Shown here: positions 22,194 to 33,600 of the stretch, piece after piece
Position numbering within the stretch: the stretch's first letter is position 1
Layout: each line of letters begins with the position of its first letter
Source of the DNA: Brienomyrus brachyistius
Taxonomy: Eukaryota > Chordata > Actinopteri > Osteoglossiformes > Mormyridae
DNA length: 64,000 nucleotides
Direction of reading: 5' to 3'
Assembly: GCF_023856365.1 (NCBI RefSeq)
Contig: NW_026042472.1
Span: 1-64,000, forward strand
Translations under genes and position numbers: made by a program
The notes under the pieces: generated by a model
What the model saw: only the letters and a program-made list of their open reading frames with translations
Databases searched by the model: none
What the model was told of the DNA's origin: nothing

Positions 22194-22984
22194 AAATGAG
22201 TAACCTTAAAAGGGAAAATACTGTTCTGCAAAGCAAGCAATTTGTGGAAATACTGTCCTAAAGTAATATAGCAGGTGAATAGGAGTTTAGGTTGTTATAA
22301 ATGAAAGGAAGTTTGTTTACTTGGTTGCAGAGTGGGGGGGGGGGGGTCTTGGCAGTTGGTTGCGGAGGCTGATGAGCTGATGGGTGATGGCACTCAGGGA
22401 GGCGCGGTGTTTGCAGCGGTTGTTGGAGTGGAGCCCCTCTGATTCCCTCTCCTGGTGAAGCTTGGGCTTGGTTGCAGTTCTCTGTCCAGCTGGGTCTTCA
22501 CTGATAGGCTTCAGGAGGGCTTCTTGTGGGCTTCTCTTCTCTTGGGCTGATGTTCTCTGCCTCTCTTCGTGCTGATGGTCTTTTGTTTTCTCCTCCCTTC
22601 TGTTTCTCCTCTCCTGGCTTTGTTCTGAGGTGCCAGGTTTTATAGTGTAAAGTTCGTGAATAGGAGTGACCAGGAATTCGACTCCTGGACCAATGGCTGA
22701 CCATCCATTTGGCGGGCTTTCGGAAGGGGGTCTGTATCAGTCCTTTTGAGATTTATGACCAGAGTGATTTCCCTTGTATTGATGATTTTCGTTAGGCTGG
22801 TGTAACTTTTGATATATTCACTTTCGTGGTAACCACTGACCAGATTTGGAAACTGGAGTGATTTTCCATCGGTTTGATACCAAACATGCCATAGCAGCCT
22901 AGCGGTTCACACCTCATACCATCTGTAATGATTAATTAATGATTACTTATATTATGTCGTTATGTTATATTACTCACACCTTAT
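22194..22984. other. No gene; G-run and pyrimidine-rich tract
   Basis: A G-run sits at 22,334-22,347. 22,480-22,640 is rich in CTCTTCTC-like sequence on the plus strand. No supported exon. It may belong to the same unidentified repeat as the 95-base segment. Confidence 0.4.
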
Positions 22985-23095
22985 TTTATGCCTCACAATC
23001 TATATAATTGTAAATATACTGTGTAGCTGCTGGCGCGTTCCAAACTAAATCTCATTGTACTTACAATGTCAATAAAAACATCCATCCATCCATCT
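22985..23095 (+). mobile_element. LINE 3' terminus
   Basis: AACTAAATCTCATTGTACTT followed by ACAATGTCAATAAAAACATC and CCATCCATCC is a LINE 3' UTR with a polyadenylation signal. No coding part is attached. Confidence 0.45.
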
Positions 23096-23099
23096 AGGC

Positions 23100-23225
23100 A
23101 GGCCAGTGTCGCCTCCATCCTTCCTGAAGTCAGTGATTCCTTTGTCTTTGTGCTGTTTAGTGCCAAATTGTTTGCTGAACTCCAACCTATCAGTTTCTGG
23201 ACCTCATCTCTGTAAGCTGACTCAT
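23100..23225 (-). mobile_element. LINE RT fragment
   Basis: The minus strand gives ESAYRDEVQKLIGWSSANNL, then ALNSTKTKE, the segment just after the RT active site in the fish LINE class seen at 3,270 and 7,790. It is fused directly to the end of a CR1 copy, which produces a chimeric open frame. Confidence 0.6.
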
Positions 23226-23755
23226 AAGAACCAAAGAGATTTACAAATGAGAGGAGGCCATTCGGCCCATCAAGCTCCTTTGAGGAGAACTTAGCTAATA
23301 GCTCAAAAATCTTATCTAGCTCTGATTTAAAAGAACCCAGGGTTTTAGCTTGTGTTACAATAACAGGAAGACTATTCCATACTCTAACTACACGCTGTGT
23401 ACAGAAATGCTTCATCAAATTCGTTTTAAAATGTTCTCCAGCTAATTTCCACTTATGGCCACGAGTTCTGGTATTTAAACTAACATTGAAATAGCCATTT
23501 GGCTGAACAGCATCCAGACCTGTTAGAATCTTAAACACCTGGATTATGTCCCCCCTTAGTCTCCTTTGCTCGAGGCTAAACAGATTCAGCTCAGCTAACC
23601 TCTCCTCATTAGACATTCCTCTAAGACCAGGAATCATTCTCGTTGCCCTACGTTGCACCTTTTCCAAGGCAGCAATGTCCTTCTTAAGGTATGGTAACCA
23701 AACCCGCACACAATATTCTAGGTGGGGTCTTACCAAGGAATTATATTATCGTAGC
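23226..23755 (-). mobile_element. CR1-like LINE 3' end
   Basis: Minus-strand frame: MVRPHLEYCVRVWLPYLKKD, then VQRRATRMIPGLRGMSNEER, VWNSLPVIVTQAKTLGSFKS and ELDGPNGLLSF. This is the terminal region of CR1, more complete at its 3' end than the copy at 10,905-11,893. The 3' end (CATTCGGCCCATCAAGCTCC on the plus strand) is near 23,226. Confidence 0.8.
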
Positions 23756-23756
23756 A

Positions 23757-24120
23757 TCACTTGCCTTGTCTTAAACTCCACACACCTAGAGATGCAATGT
23801 GCCTTCTCGCGTGGTGTTCCTGCAGAGGGAGTCTGTGAGTGCTGGAGATTGGGGGAGGGGGCAGTGTGGCTATGTCTGCTCTGTGTTCCTCCAGACGAGC
23901 AAAGAAGCTGTTTAGCTCCATTGCTAAAAGGGCGTTGCTGTTAACAGTGACGGTGTTGTTGCCTTTGAAGTTTGTAATGTGTTGTATTCCCTGCCACACC
24001 CACTGTGGGTTGTTGTATGTGAAGTAGACCTCTATTTTCTGTTTCTCTGCCTGCCTGGCAACCTTGATGCCCCTATTCAGGTTAGCTCTGGCTGCACTCT
24101 GTGTTCTTGACTGCGCTGTC
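23757..24120 (-). mobile_element. LINE fragment upstream of RT
   Basis: The minus strand reads FTYNNPQWVWQGIQHITNF, then ALLAMELNSFFARLEEHR, matching the linker between endonuclease and RT in common fish LINEs (VWQGLQ.ITNY...LNTFYARFE). Stops interrupt it. Confidence 0.55.
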
Positions 24121-24345
24121 TTGTCCTGTAGTATTGTATTGTTGCTCTTGTGTTTCTTGCACTTTCTCCCTCTGTTTGTGCTCCTTTCACTCTGTATAGT
24201 TCTATCTTGCCCGCACTTGTGTCATCTTGTGTTGTTTCTGTTTTTCTTCTTTGTCTTGCACCGTGGTCCAGGAGGAACAATGTTTCCTTTCACTGTGTAC
24301 TGTGTATATTGCTGAAATAACAATAAACCCACTTGACCACCTGCC
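24121..24345 (+). mobile_element. LINE 3' UTR
   Basis: Pyrimidine-rich sequence (TTGTCCTGTAGTATTG, then CACCGTGGTCCAGGAGGAAC) ends ATTGCTGAAATAACAATAAA, a common LINE 3' UTR with its polyadenylation signal. It ends about 140 bases before the start codon of the next gene and may contribute to that gene's 5' flank. Confidence 0.5.
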
Positions 24346-24486
24346 TCGATTCATCCTGAAGAGTTTTCCAATGTTGTTCAAAGGTCTGTTTGTTTCGGGT
24401 GAAGGACACGCCCCTGGACGTGCTGGATAAGGGGACCACAGATCAGTGTCCTCAGTCCTGCTTCTCCCTTCAAAGCTGAGAGGAAG

Positions 24487-26480
24487 ATGACCCGCCTGCT
24501 GGTTCTGGTTTTGGCTTATGGAGCTCTGCTTATCTCCACAGAGGCCCAGCAAGATTACCACAGTCTCCCTGCACTCTACAAGACGGCCATTAAACTCGCA
24601 GTCGAAAATGCTCATCAAGGAACCCGTCAGCACATGAATTTCTATAACATCCAGGGCCGTCCGAAGGTAACTGCTGAGAAAGTGTTTACAAAAGTGTGAA
24701 ACTTTCATCATCTGCAAGCTGAACTAATGAGAATCACATTGATTTTGATGTTTTAATTTCAATGCATATGATGCTTAATGTCTCTTCACAATGAAAGTGA
24801 TGGTTGTATATCTCAGCCCTGGTCAATTTTACCTTCTCACAGTTTCTCTCTGAATCTGCTGCAGTCAAGTCTGTGACAGTTTGCCATTTTTTGGGTGATT
24901 ATTGTTTGTTATATTGCCTTTAAAACAGTTGTAGGCAATTTTGTATATAACGTGTTTATGTGATTTAGATCAGCAGTGAATACATTGACATTGAGATTCT
25001 CTTGAGAGCAACAAAATGTCCAAAGTCAACTGCAACAGACCATCGGGCTGACTGTATTTTCATGGACAAGAGGGTAAGTAAAGAGTCACTGTGACTGTGA
25101 GCATTGGACATATCAGTTAGCAAATTAATTTAGGTTCATGTTAACTTTTTTGATGCCCTGCGGAGGAAAGTTAGCCAACAATAAAGTAACAAATAGATAG
25201 GTGGCCTCAAACAGCCAGTTCCATCACCTTATTCTCAAATTTTAGTAGGTTTACAGGCTTAAAGGCTGGATTACCAGGCAGTTGAAATCAGCCTTAAATG
25301 GCAGTGTGGTGTTTTGTGGTGAAAGGGCAATTAAATCTGGTCAGAGCAGGGTAGATGCGCAGTGTGAATTACCCTTTAAATTTACCTCTTTAAATAGTGA
25401 ACTACAGGACCACTTAGCTTGATCGGAGGACAGTATTTTAATACAGAGCAGTGTTCAGTTAAACGGGATTTGTTGTTCATACTTTTAGATGAACTTGCTT
25501 TGTATAATATAGCCTTAAGGTGACCCTGCTTTGGAAGCTCTTTCCTCTAAAATTGTTCTGTGTCATTAAACCCTGCAGTCCAGCAGCTCTGCCTTAAATC
25601 TTTAGATATATCTTTACTACACCTTCTCTCACTGTATTTATTGCCCACCACTCTTTAAATACTGTTTTTGTGTGTCTGTGTGTTTTTGCAGCCATTCATT
25701 AACTGTAGAGTTTGCAGCAGACGGTCTGGTAATAATCTTACACATCCATCAATTGACTGTGTACCAAACAAGAAAGTGGATGAAGTAAGTGTAGAGAGTC
25801 TTAGCATTATGGAAATGTAACAGGTGTGTGAATTGTGTCTAAACATGTGGTTAAACTTTGATTGTGTTTGTACATGCAAAAAATTTGATCAGAGTACTGT
25901 TTATTAATGACAAGGTTACTTTTAATCTGAACAACAGTGGCAGCACCAGGGAAAAGCTTGGGGGGGGGGCTCTAGCTCCTCCTCCAATGACCATAGTACC
26001 CCCACAGCACCCCCAAAATATTGGTTTCATTTTTTCTTTAACTATCTGTAAAATCTGTATATTGTGTAAGACATTTTTGCGGTTTTTATAGCATACTTGT
26101 AGTGTATTTTTTCTTCAAAGTACACATAGAGGCTCTGTGAGCTAGACGTTAGAATTTCATATTTTATCATATTTTATCCATGCTGTAGCTTATCGTGCTG
26201 TGTGCTTCTATACAGCATCTACATAAGCTGAAAAGCTAAAGCACCCGCTCTAAATAATCTCACTCCCCTATAGCACCTGTAGCATTAAGTCACTGGCGCT
26301 GCCACTGCTGAATAAACGACTCCAATCTGACTAAACCGCTTAACTTTTCCTCCCCATGTTACATTTCAGGACAAACGACGTAATATGTGCCCTTCTGATA
26401 AACCTCCTCTCAGATCTAAAACTGCCTTGGCTTCCAAGGACACTAAAGAAGCTGAAGGAGACTGTCTGGGCTGTTTCTGA
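24487..26480 (+). CDS. rarres2: Chemerin-like secreted cystatin-fold protein
   Basis: Four coding exons in phase 0 (24,487-24,666; 24,969-25,073; 25,692-25,784; 26,370-26,480) encode 162 residues. Residues 1-20 (MTRLLVLVLAYGALLISTEA) are a signal peptide. Next come SLPALYKTAIKLAVENAHQG, a cystatin-like first helix, and YIDIEILLRATKCPKST. PFINCRVCSRRSG and HPSIDCVPNKKVDE follow, with paired cysteines as in fish chemerins, and the tail ends CLGCF. All splice sites are GT/AG. Chemerin is secreted as a precursor, cleaved near its C terminus, and attracts leukocytes through CMKLR1-type receptors. Eight cysteines follow the signal peptide, two more than I would expect for mammalian chemerin, and the tail is short. 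A related cystatin-type or cathelicidin-like factor is the alternative. Intron 3 holds a hAT MITE. The start is the only ATG leading into a signal peptide. Confidence 0.58.
25935..26307. mobile_element. hAT-type MITE in intron 3 of the chemerin-like gene
   Basis: The 373-base element has ends CAGTGGCAGCACCAG and CTGGCGCTGCCACTG, inverted with one mismatch. It is flanked by CTGAACAA (25,927-25,934) and CTGAATAA (26,308-26,315), an 8-base target duplication with one mismatch. No transposase frame is present. Confidence 0.8.
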
Positions 26481-26554
26481 TGGCTGATGGTCCTGCAATG
26501 TGGACCAGAGGAGGAAACTGGAAGGGAAAATGCTTTGCTTTATATCATGCCCAC

Positions 26555-26700
26555 CCAAAGCCCCCAGTGAGTAAGCCATAGGCGCCGATAGCATGGAAAA
26601 ACTCCCAAGAAGGAAGAAACCTTGGGAGGGACCAAACTCAAAGGGGGAGCCCATCCTCCTGGGGCCGGCAAAGTGTAGGTGCAGGATCACAAAAAACTTA
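26555..26700 (+). repeat. Dispersed fish repeat (AAACCTTGGGAGGGACC family)
   Basis: CATAGGCGCCGATAGCATGG, GAAGAAACCTTGGGAGGGAC and GGGGGAGCCCATCCTCCTGG match the repeat at 17,425-17,645. It lies in the presumed 3' UTR of the chemerin-like gene. Confidence 0.55.
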
Positions 26701-27620
26701 ACGAGAGAATTCGACTGTCCCTCACAAAAACTGTAAAGTTTTAGTGGCTAAATTGCTTTTTCTATGCCTTTTCAAACAGGAGGAGATTTGTTTGGCTATA
26801 TGTAGAAATTTTCTATACAATTTAGACAGCACAGAATCATTAACCTACTTTAATGAATTTATTTATACAACCACATATTTCACACATTTTGACATCAGTC
26901 ATGCAGTGAAGATACAGTCTCTTTATTTCTTGACGCCAACCCTCCCCATTAATCCGGGCTTGGGACCGACACCTAGTTGAGCTGGCTTGCTCCCTTAAGT
27001 GGCTGGGTTAGGCTAAACTATGTACATATTTATAAAGACTACAATAAATTTATAAAGACCTCCCTAAATATGTAGTCTAACAAAACGCAGTTTAAAGAAG
27101 GTAGCCTACCTGGTAAACAAAGAAATTAAAAGGCCCACAGCATATAATCGGGCTATATTCCAAGCAGTTTTTAAGAACGTAACCTACATGGCGAAATTGA
27201 ATTACTTTCTGGACCAACAAACGCAACCAGGCATGAACATTATGCACCTTCCTAGTCTTGATGTAAGTCGTCCTACAGATGAGGACGTTAGGCAGCCTTT
27301 AGATCCGACCCATCATGCACTGCAGTTTTTTGCAAATTCCTCAGACGGAAAACCATTAAATACCTCTTCTATTACCTTATATTACCTTATATTCATGTAA
27401 TAAATATACAAATATCAATTAGTTGGAAATCAGCCAGACAGACGTAATTACTACAAATGGTTTCCACTGTATTTGTGACTCTGAGTGCCGCAGGCTTGGA
27501 TGCAGTGCCGCACCATTTTGTAAGGCATGCACTGGCCAATCATGTAGCACTTCTCTCAGAAATATTAATGAGACATCACCTACCACCCTGCAAAAAAGAA
27601 ATTTGCCGCTTGTCCCCCTG
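26701..27620. other. Presumed 3' flank; no further gene seen
   Basis: AT-rich sequence with an AATAAA at 27,043-27,048 that could end the chemerin-like transcript. Frames at 27,188-27,400 and 27,423-27,734 lack convincing domains, except the BED-like stretch listed separately. Confidence 0.4.
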
Positions 27621-27654
27621 CACATGAGCCAACTTGGCTGCGTCAACCAGCGGA

Positions 27655-27755
27655 GCTCCGGAGCCTCTGGAGAAACACGCGGCAAAAAAGGCTCGCATGC
27701 GGTCTTCCAAAGTTTGGGAATACTTCAGTCATGACACCTTTTCTGCGCCTCTACT
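27655..27755 (+). pseudogene. hAT transposase N-terminal remnant (BED-like)
   Basis: One frame reads KKARMRSSKVWEYFSHDT. SKVWEYF is the typical start of a BED zinc finger in hAT transposases. It stops after about 30 codons, before the zinc ligands. Low complexity and shortness make this tentative. Confidence 0.3.
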
Positions 27756-27759
27756 GTAG

Positions 27760-28377
27760 CTGGCGTTAATGATGCTGTTTCAGCCATTTTATATTTTCTG
27801 TTTACTTATTCTGTCATGTAAGACTGAGACAAATTATCGTTTACGACAATTCTTACACACTGTAGCCTGACTTGCTGACTTAAGTAAGTTTAACTATAAG
27901 CTACCTTTGCTAGTGTTTGTGAATAACATGTTTCTCTAGTTATGAAATTATTCCATGTTTTAGCATCTGTTTCAACATTAAAGTCAAATTGGTATACTGA
28001 AATATATAAAAACTATTGAACTATTAACTTAAGTCTAACATAGAAAATCCTACTGAATCTCTTAAGATTTTCCTTTTTTGTTAATGCACTAATGTTTAAG
28101 AAGTGTCTTAATAAATTGAATTTCAGATTTGTGTGTGGGTGGGAGTGGGTGAATTGTATTAAATTCATACATTCATTCTTTTGGCTCAGACATTACTGAC
28201 CTAAAACAAATTGAGGCATTGGGTAAGTGCTTAAATTAGCTACTAAATGGCAAAAAATATTCTAAATATCACATTTTCCATTCTTCGGTATAATTTTAAC
28301 GAATCACCTATGCTGCCAAACATTAACGCATAGATTGTCACAACACTCTATGTTTTAGTTCTTCTTTATGTGTATAG
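27760..28377. other. No gene seen
   Basis: Strongly AT-rich sequence, ending with a polypyrimidine-like acceptor (TTCTTTATGTGTATAG) in front of the Ig-like exon. Nothing else is supported. Confidence 0.45.
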
Positions 28378-28657
28378 GACGGTGTGATGGTTCTGGTGGT
28401 GGGTGTGGCCGACGCTGCTCGCGATGTTTGGCTATGCTGCAGTCCCAGGGACCAAGTTGGAACACATTTCCACCTTCAAGCTTAGGTGGAAAAACGGCAC
28501 CGAGACCCAGCAGCAGGACAACTTCACTTGTCCAGACAACCAGCCCTGCTTCATCATTGAAGTAAGCCCTGTGAACAGGAGCGAGATGTACTTCTGCAGT
28601 GGATGTTATAGCGGAAAGAACATCCCCATCCTCACGTCTGCCGGAGTGCCCCCTCAA
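28378..28657 (+). pseudogene. Isolated Ig V-like exon with frameshift
   Basis: After an AG acceptor at 28,376-28,377, frame one gives VWLCCSPRDQVGTHFHL, a B strand with cysteine. A second frame then gives FKLRWKNGTE (C-strand Trp) and CFIIEVSPVNRSEMYFCSGC, an E-F strand block with the canonical Tyr-x-Cys. Cys, Trp and Cys have V-domain spacing only if one frameshift near 28,480 is allowed. A GTGGGT donor follows at 28,658. The tail CYSGKNIPILTSAG could be a CDR3/J-like end. No leader, membrane or tail exon was found nearby. It is probably a receptor-gene relic, perhaps related to the receptor at 1-1,594, but that link is inference. Confidence 0.4.
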
Positions 28658-28706
28658 GTGGGTGTGTGACTTAACTCGATGGATGAATTGGACAGAATGT
28701 ACTGTT

Positions 28707-29370
28707 ACTAGAGGTCGACCGATATGGGTTTTTCAATAGCCGATGCCGATATTTAGGAGTCAGGGTCAGGCGATGGCCGATATATGCTGCTGATTTTTTT
28801 TGGCCGATAATTGGACGTTTTCCCCTCTATTTGCATGGTAAAATATCACACTAATAATAACAAACGATACACAAAATTTCTCAATTTAGCATTTATTGAA
28901 TACTCAACTTGGAAACAATAACACATTTATAAACAATAAAAATAGCAGCATCAGAATCTCTGTTAGTGCACAATATAGCAGCAAACTCCTCATGTTTGAC
29001 GGAAGGAAATTTGTAAACAATACAAAAAGGAATAAGCATGTTATCTTCAGTTGTAATCCCACTTCCAGTCCCTGAGTCTTACTCACCACACTCATACTTC
29101 ACAGCAATCAGACAGCAGTTAATTAACCAGAAGAGAAAAATGCAAAAACACAACAGAACTTGTAAATAATAACAAACTAATAGACAATAAAAATAGCAGC
29201 ATCAGAATCTCTATTAGTGCCAAATATAGCAGCAAACTCCTCATGTCTGACGGAAGGAAAATTTGTAAATACACAAAGGAATGAGCACATCTTCAGTTTT
29301 AATCCCATTTCCAGTCCCTGAGTCTTCCTCATCCCACAAGCAGGCAAGGCATGTCACCCCGGTTGTGTGA
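28707..29370. mobile_element. hAT-like element fragment with internal 250-base duplication
   Basis: The left end (AGAGGTCGACCGATATGGG, then GCCGATGCCGATATTTAGG) matches a widespread vertebrate DNA transposon end. Downstream, AATAGCAGCATCAGAATCTC through AGTCCCTGAGTCTT occurs twice, 250 bases apart (from about 28,938 and 29,188). The right terminus is missing where the LTR fragment begins near 29,390. Confidence 0.5.
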
Positions 29371-29389
29371 CACTTATTTTATATAATAA

Positions 29390-30637
29390 AATAAGTGCCC
29401 CCTGCGGCCCCAGAGCCCGAGCAGCCGTCTCCGCTGCCTGCAGCTACCGCGCCCACGTCCGAGGCGCTTTCCCTGCCTGCAGCTCCCGGGCAGGCGCCCC
29501 CTCTGCAGCCTGCAGCTCCAGTCCCTGGCCCCACTCCAGTCCCTTCTCCCCCTGTGACTCTGGTACCCTCACCCCGACGAGCCCGACCCCGGCCACGGGT
29601 CCTTATGTCTGTGTCCCATAAGGGGAGAGGACACAGACGCACGGCTGGGGTCCCACCCGCCCAGCCCCCTGGCTCGCCCTCCCTCGCCGGCGCTAGGGCT
29701 TGGTCGGCGCCTGCGGGTCCTGGCCCTCCGGGTCGGCTGTCGTCTGCGGGTCCCCCTCCGCGGCCTCGTCGCCCTGCCTCGGTCCCTCCTCCGGCGTCTT
29801 ATCGGTTGCCTGCGGGCCCCCCGACGGCGGCTCCTCATTCGCCTGCTGGTCCTCCCGCTCTGGCGTGTCGGAGGACGTCGCCGTCTGCTGCGGCTCCCCC
29901 TCTCTCCTTGCCCTCGCCAGGGTCCCTTCCAGCTCCTTCGTCCCCTTCCCTGGTCTCCCCTCCGACTCCCTCCTTCGTCCCTGCGTCTGTCCCTCACCCC
30001 ATCTCCTCGGCCCCTCCGGCTCCGGCCTCCCGGCCGCCTGCAGCCCTTCCGGCTGCCTCCCGTCGCCCGCTGGGTCTCCCTCGGGCTCCTCTTGGTTCCC
30101 CCTCCTTCTCTCCCTGGCCTCCCGTCTTTGTCCCTCCTGCCTCTGCTCCCCCTCGCTTTGTTCCTCCTGTCTCTGTCCCTCCTCTCTTTGTCCCTCGTCC
30201 CTCTGGCTTCTGCTCCTCTTTCCCCGATGTTCCCTTCGTTCACTCCCGGTCCTTTTGTCCTGCCTGTTCCCTCCGTGTCCCCCTTTCTGATCTGTTTCTC
30301 TGCCTTTCCTGTCTTATGTCAAGTCTTGTCCTGGCTCCTTCCCCTGTGCCAGTTCTGTCTGTCCGTTCTGTTCCCTGTCCCTCATTAATGAGGTTTTATA
30401 TAGATATACATATATGCCCGGCTTGTCCGCTCCTCGTGTGTGCCACGCCCCCTGATTACCCACGTGTGCTTCCCTGATCGTCTCCTGCTTTGCCCGATTA
30501 CTTTGATTAGTCATGACCTATTTTAAGTCCTGGTCTTACCTGTTTGCCCTGTCCGTCATTGTAGTTTGTCAATGCCTGCGTTCCGTCCTGCTCTACCCGC
30601 TCCGTTTCCCCGATTAAAGACCCGTTTTCACAAACAC
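29390..30637 (+). mobile_element. LTR retrotransposon 3' end with long Pro/Ser-rich ORF
   Basis: An open frame of 360 codons (29,395-30,477) is rich in Pro, Ser and Ala and ends VCATPPDYPRVLP, the same 13 residues as the frame at 9,769-10,089. The following 160 bases (GCCACGCCCCCTGATTACCC, CCCGATTAAAGACCCG) correspond to the LTR-like part of the first copy. Strong C+T bias on the plus strand gives long overlapping frames on both strands, so the ORF is not evidence of selection. It is probably the C-terminal extension of a Ty3/Gypsy polyprotein plus LTR start. The right end is cut by the satellite array. Confidence 0.5.
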
Positions 30638-30645
30638 AAAAAATT

Positions 30646-33600
30646 GGTTCAGATAGGCGACGGACAATCTGATTGGCTCAGATAGGCGACGGACAATCTG
30701 ATTGGCTCAGATAGGCGACGGACAATCTGATTGGCTCAGATAGGCGACGGACAATCTGATTGGCTCAGATAGGCGACGGACAATCTGATTGGCTCAGATA
30801 GGCGACGGACAATCTGATTGGCTCAGATAGGCGACGGACAATCTGATTGGCTCAGATAGGCGACGGACAATCTGATTGGCTCAGATAGGCGACGGACAAT
30901 CTGATTGGCTCAGATAGGCGACGGACAATCTGATTGGCTCAGATAGGCGACGGACAATCTGATTGGCTCAGATAGGCGACGGACAATCTGATTGGCTCAG
31001 ATAGGCGGACGGACAATCTGATTGGCTCAGATAGGCGACGGACAATCTGATTGGCTCAGATAGGCGACGGACAATCTGATTGGCTCAGATAGGCGACGGA
31101 CAATCTGATTGGCTCAGATAGGCGACGGACAATCTGATTGGCTCAGATAGGCGACGGACAATCTGATTGGCTCAGATAGGCGACGGACAATCTGATTGGC
31201 TCAGATAGGCGACGGACAATCTGATTGGCTCAGATAGGCGACGGACAATCTGATTGGCTCAGATAGGCGACGGACAATCTGATTGGCTCAGATAGGCGAC
31301 GGACAATCTGATTGGCTCAGATAGGCGACGGACAATCTGATTGGCTCAGATAGGCGACGGACAATCTGATTGGCTCAGATAGGCGACGGACAATCTGATT
31401 GGCTCAGATAGGCGACGGACAATCTGATTGGCTCAGATAGGCGACGGACAATCTGATTGGCTCAGATAGGCGACGGACAATCTGATTGGCTCAGATAGGC
31501 GACGGACAATCTGATTGGCTCAGATAGGCGACGGACAATCTGATTGGCTCAGATAGGCGACGGACAATCTGATTGGCTCAGATAGGCGACGGACAATCTG
31601 ATTGGCTCAGATAGGCGACGGACAATCTGATTGGCTCAGATAGGCGACGGACAATCTGATTGGCTCAGATAGGCGACGGACAATCTGATTGGCTCAGATA
31701 GGCGACGGACAATCTGATTGGCTCAGATAGGCGACGGACAATCTGATTGGCTCAGATAGGCGACGGACAATCTGATTGGCTCAGATAGGCGACGGACAAT
31801 CTGATTGGCTCAGATAGGCGACGGACGATCTGATTGGCTCAGATAGGCGACGGACGATCTGATTGGCTCAGATAGGCGACGGACGATCTGATTGGCTCAG
31901 ATAGGCGACGGACGATCTGATTGGCTCAGATAGGCGACGGACGATCTGATTGGCTCAGATAGGCGACGGACGATCTGATTGGCTCAGATAGGCGACGGAC
32001 GATCTGATTGGCTCAGATAGGCGACGGACGATCTGATTGGCTCAGATAGGCGACGGACGATCTGATTGGCTCAGATAGGCGACGGACGATCTGATTGGCT
32101 CAGATAGGCGACGGACGATCTGATTGGCTCAGATAGGCGACGGACGATCTGATTGGCTCAGATAGGCGACGGACGATCTGATTGGCTCAGATAGGCGACG
32201 GACGATCTGATTGGCTCAGATAGGCGACGGACGATCTGATTGGCTCAGATAGGCGACGGACGATCTGATTGGCTCAGATAGGCGACGGACGATCTGATTG
32301 GCTCAGATAGGCGACGGACGATCTGATTGGCTCAGATAGGCGACGGACGATCTGATTGGCTCAGATAGGCGACGGACGATCTGATTGGCTCAGATAGGCG
32401 ACGGACGATCTGATTGGCTCAGATAGGCGACGGACGATCTGATTGGCTCAGATAGGCGACGGACGATCTGATTGGCTCAGATAGGCGACGGACGATCTGA
32501 TTGGCTCAGATAGGCGACGGACGATCTGATTGGCTCAGATAGGCGACGGACGATCTGATTGGCTCAGATAGGCGACGGACGATCTGATTGGCTCAGATAG
32601 GCGACGGACGATCTGATTGGCTCAGATAGGCGACGGACGATCTGATTGGCTCAGATAGGCGACGGACGATCTGATTGGCTCAGATAGGCGACGGACGATC
32701 TGATTGGCTCAGATAGGCGACGGACGATCTGATTGGCTCAGATAGGCGACGGACGATCTGATTGGCTCAGATAGGCGACGGACGATCTGATTGGCTCAGA
32801 TAGGCGACGGACGATCTGATTGGCTCAGATAGGCGACGGACGATCTGATTGGTTCAGATAGGCGACGGACGATCTGATTGGCTCAGATAGGCGACGGACG
32901 ATCTGATTGGCTCAGATAGGCGACGGACGATCTGATTGGCTCAGATAGGCGACGGACGATCTGATTGGCTCAGATAGGCGACGGACGATCTGATTGGCTC
33001 AGATAGGCGACGGACGATCTGATTGGCTCAGATAGGCGACGGACGATCTGATTGGCTCAGATAGGCGACGGACGATCTGATTGGCTCAGATAGGCGACGG
33101 ACGATCTGATTGGTTCAGATAGGCGACGGACGATCTGATTGGTTCAGATAGGCGACGGACGATCTGATTGGTTCAGATAGGCGACGGACGATCTGATTGG
33201 TTCAGATAGGCGACGGACGATCTGATTGGCTCAGATAGGCGACGGACGATCTGATTGGCTCAGATAGGCGACGGACGATCTGATTGGCTCAGATAGGCGA
33301 CGGACAATCTGATTGGCTCAGATAGGCGACGGACAATCTGATTGGCTCAGATAGGCGACGGACAATCTGATTGGCTCAGATAGGCGACGGACAATCTGAT
33401 TGGCTCAGATAGGCGACGGACAATCTGATTGGCTCAGATAGGCGACGGACAATCTGATTGGCTCAGATAGGCGACGGACAATCTGATTGGCTCAGATAGG
33501 CGACGGACAATCTGATTGGCTCAGATAGGCGACGGACAATCTGATTGGCTCAGATAGGCGACGGACAATCTGATTGGCTCAGATAGGCGACGGACAATCT

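Noticed and set aside
22993..23736. 247-codon minus-strand frame as one protein
   Set aside because: Chimera of a CR1 end and an unrelated LINE fragment joined at about 23,226.
29569..30243. Arg-rich 224-codon frame on the minus strand
   Set aside because: Shadow of the C+T-rich LTR fragment on the plus strand; low complexity with no domain.
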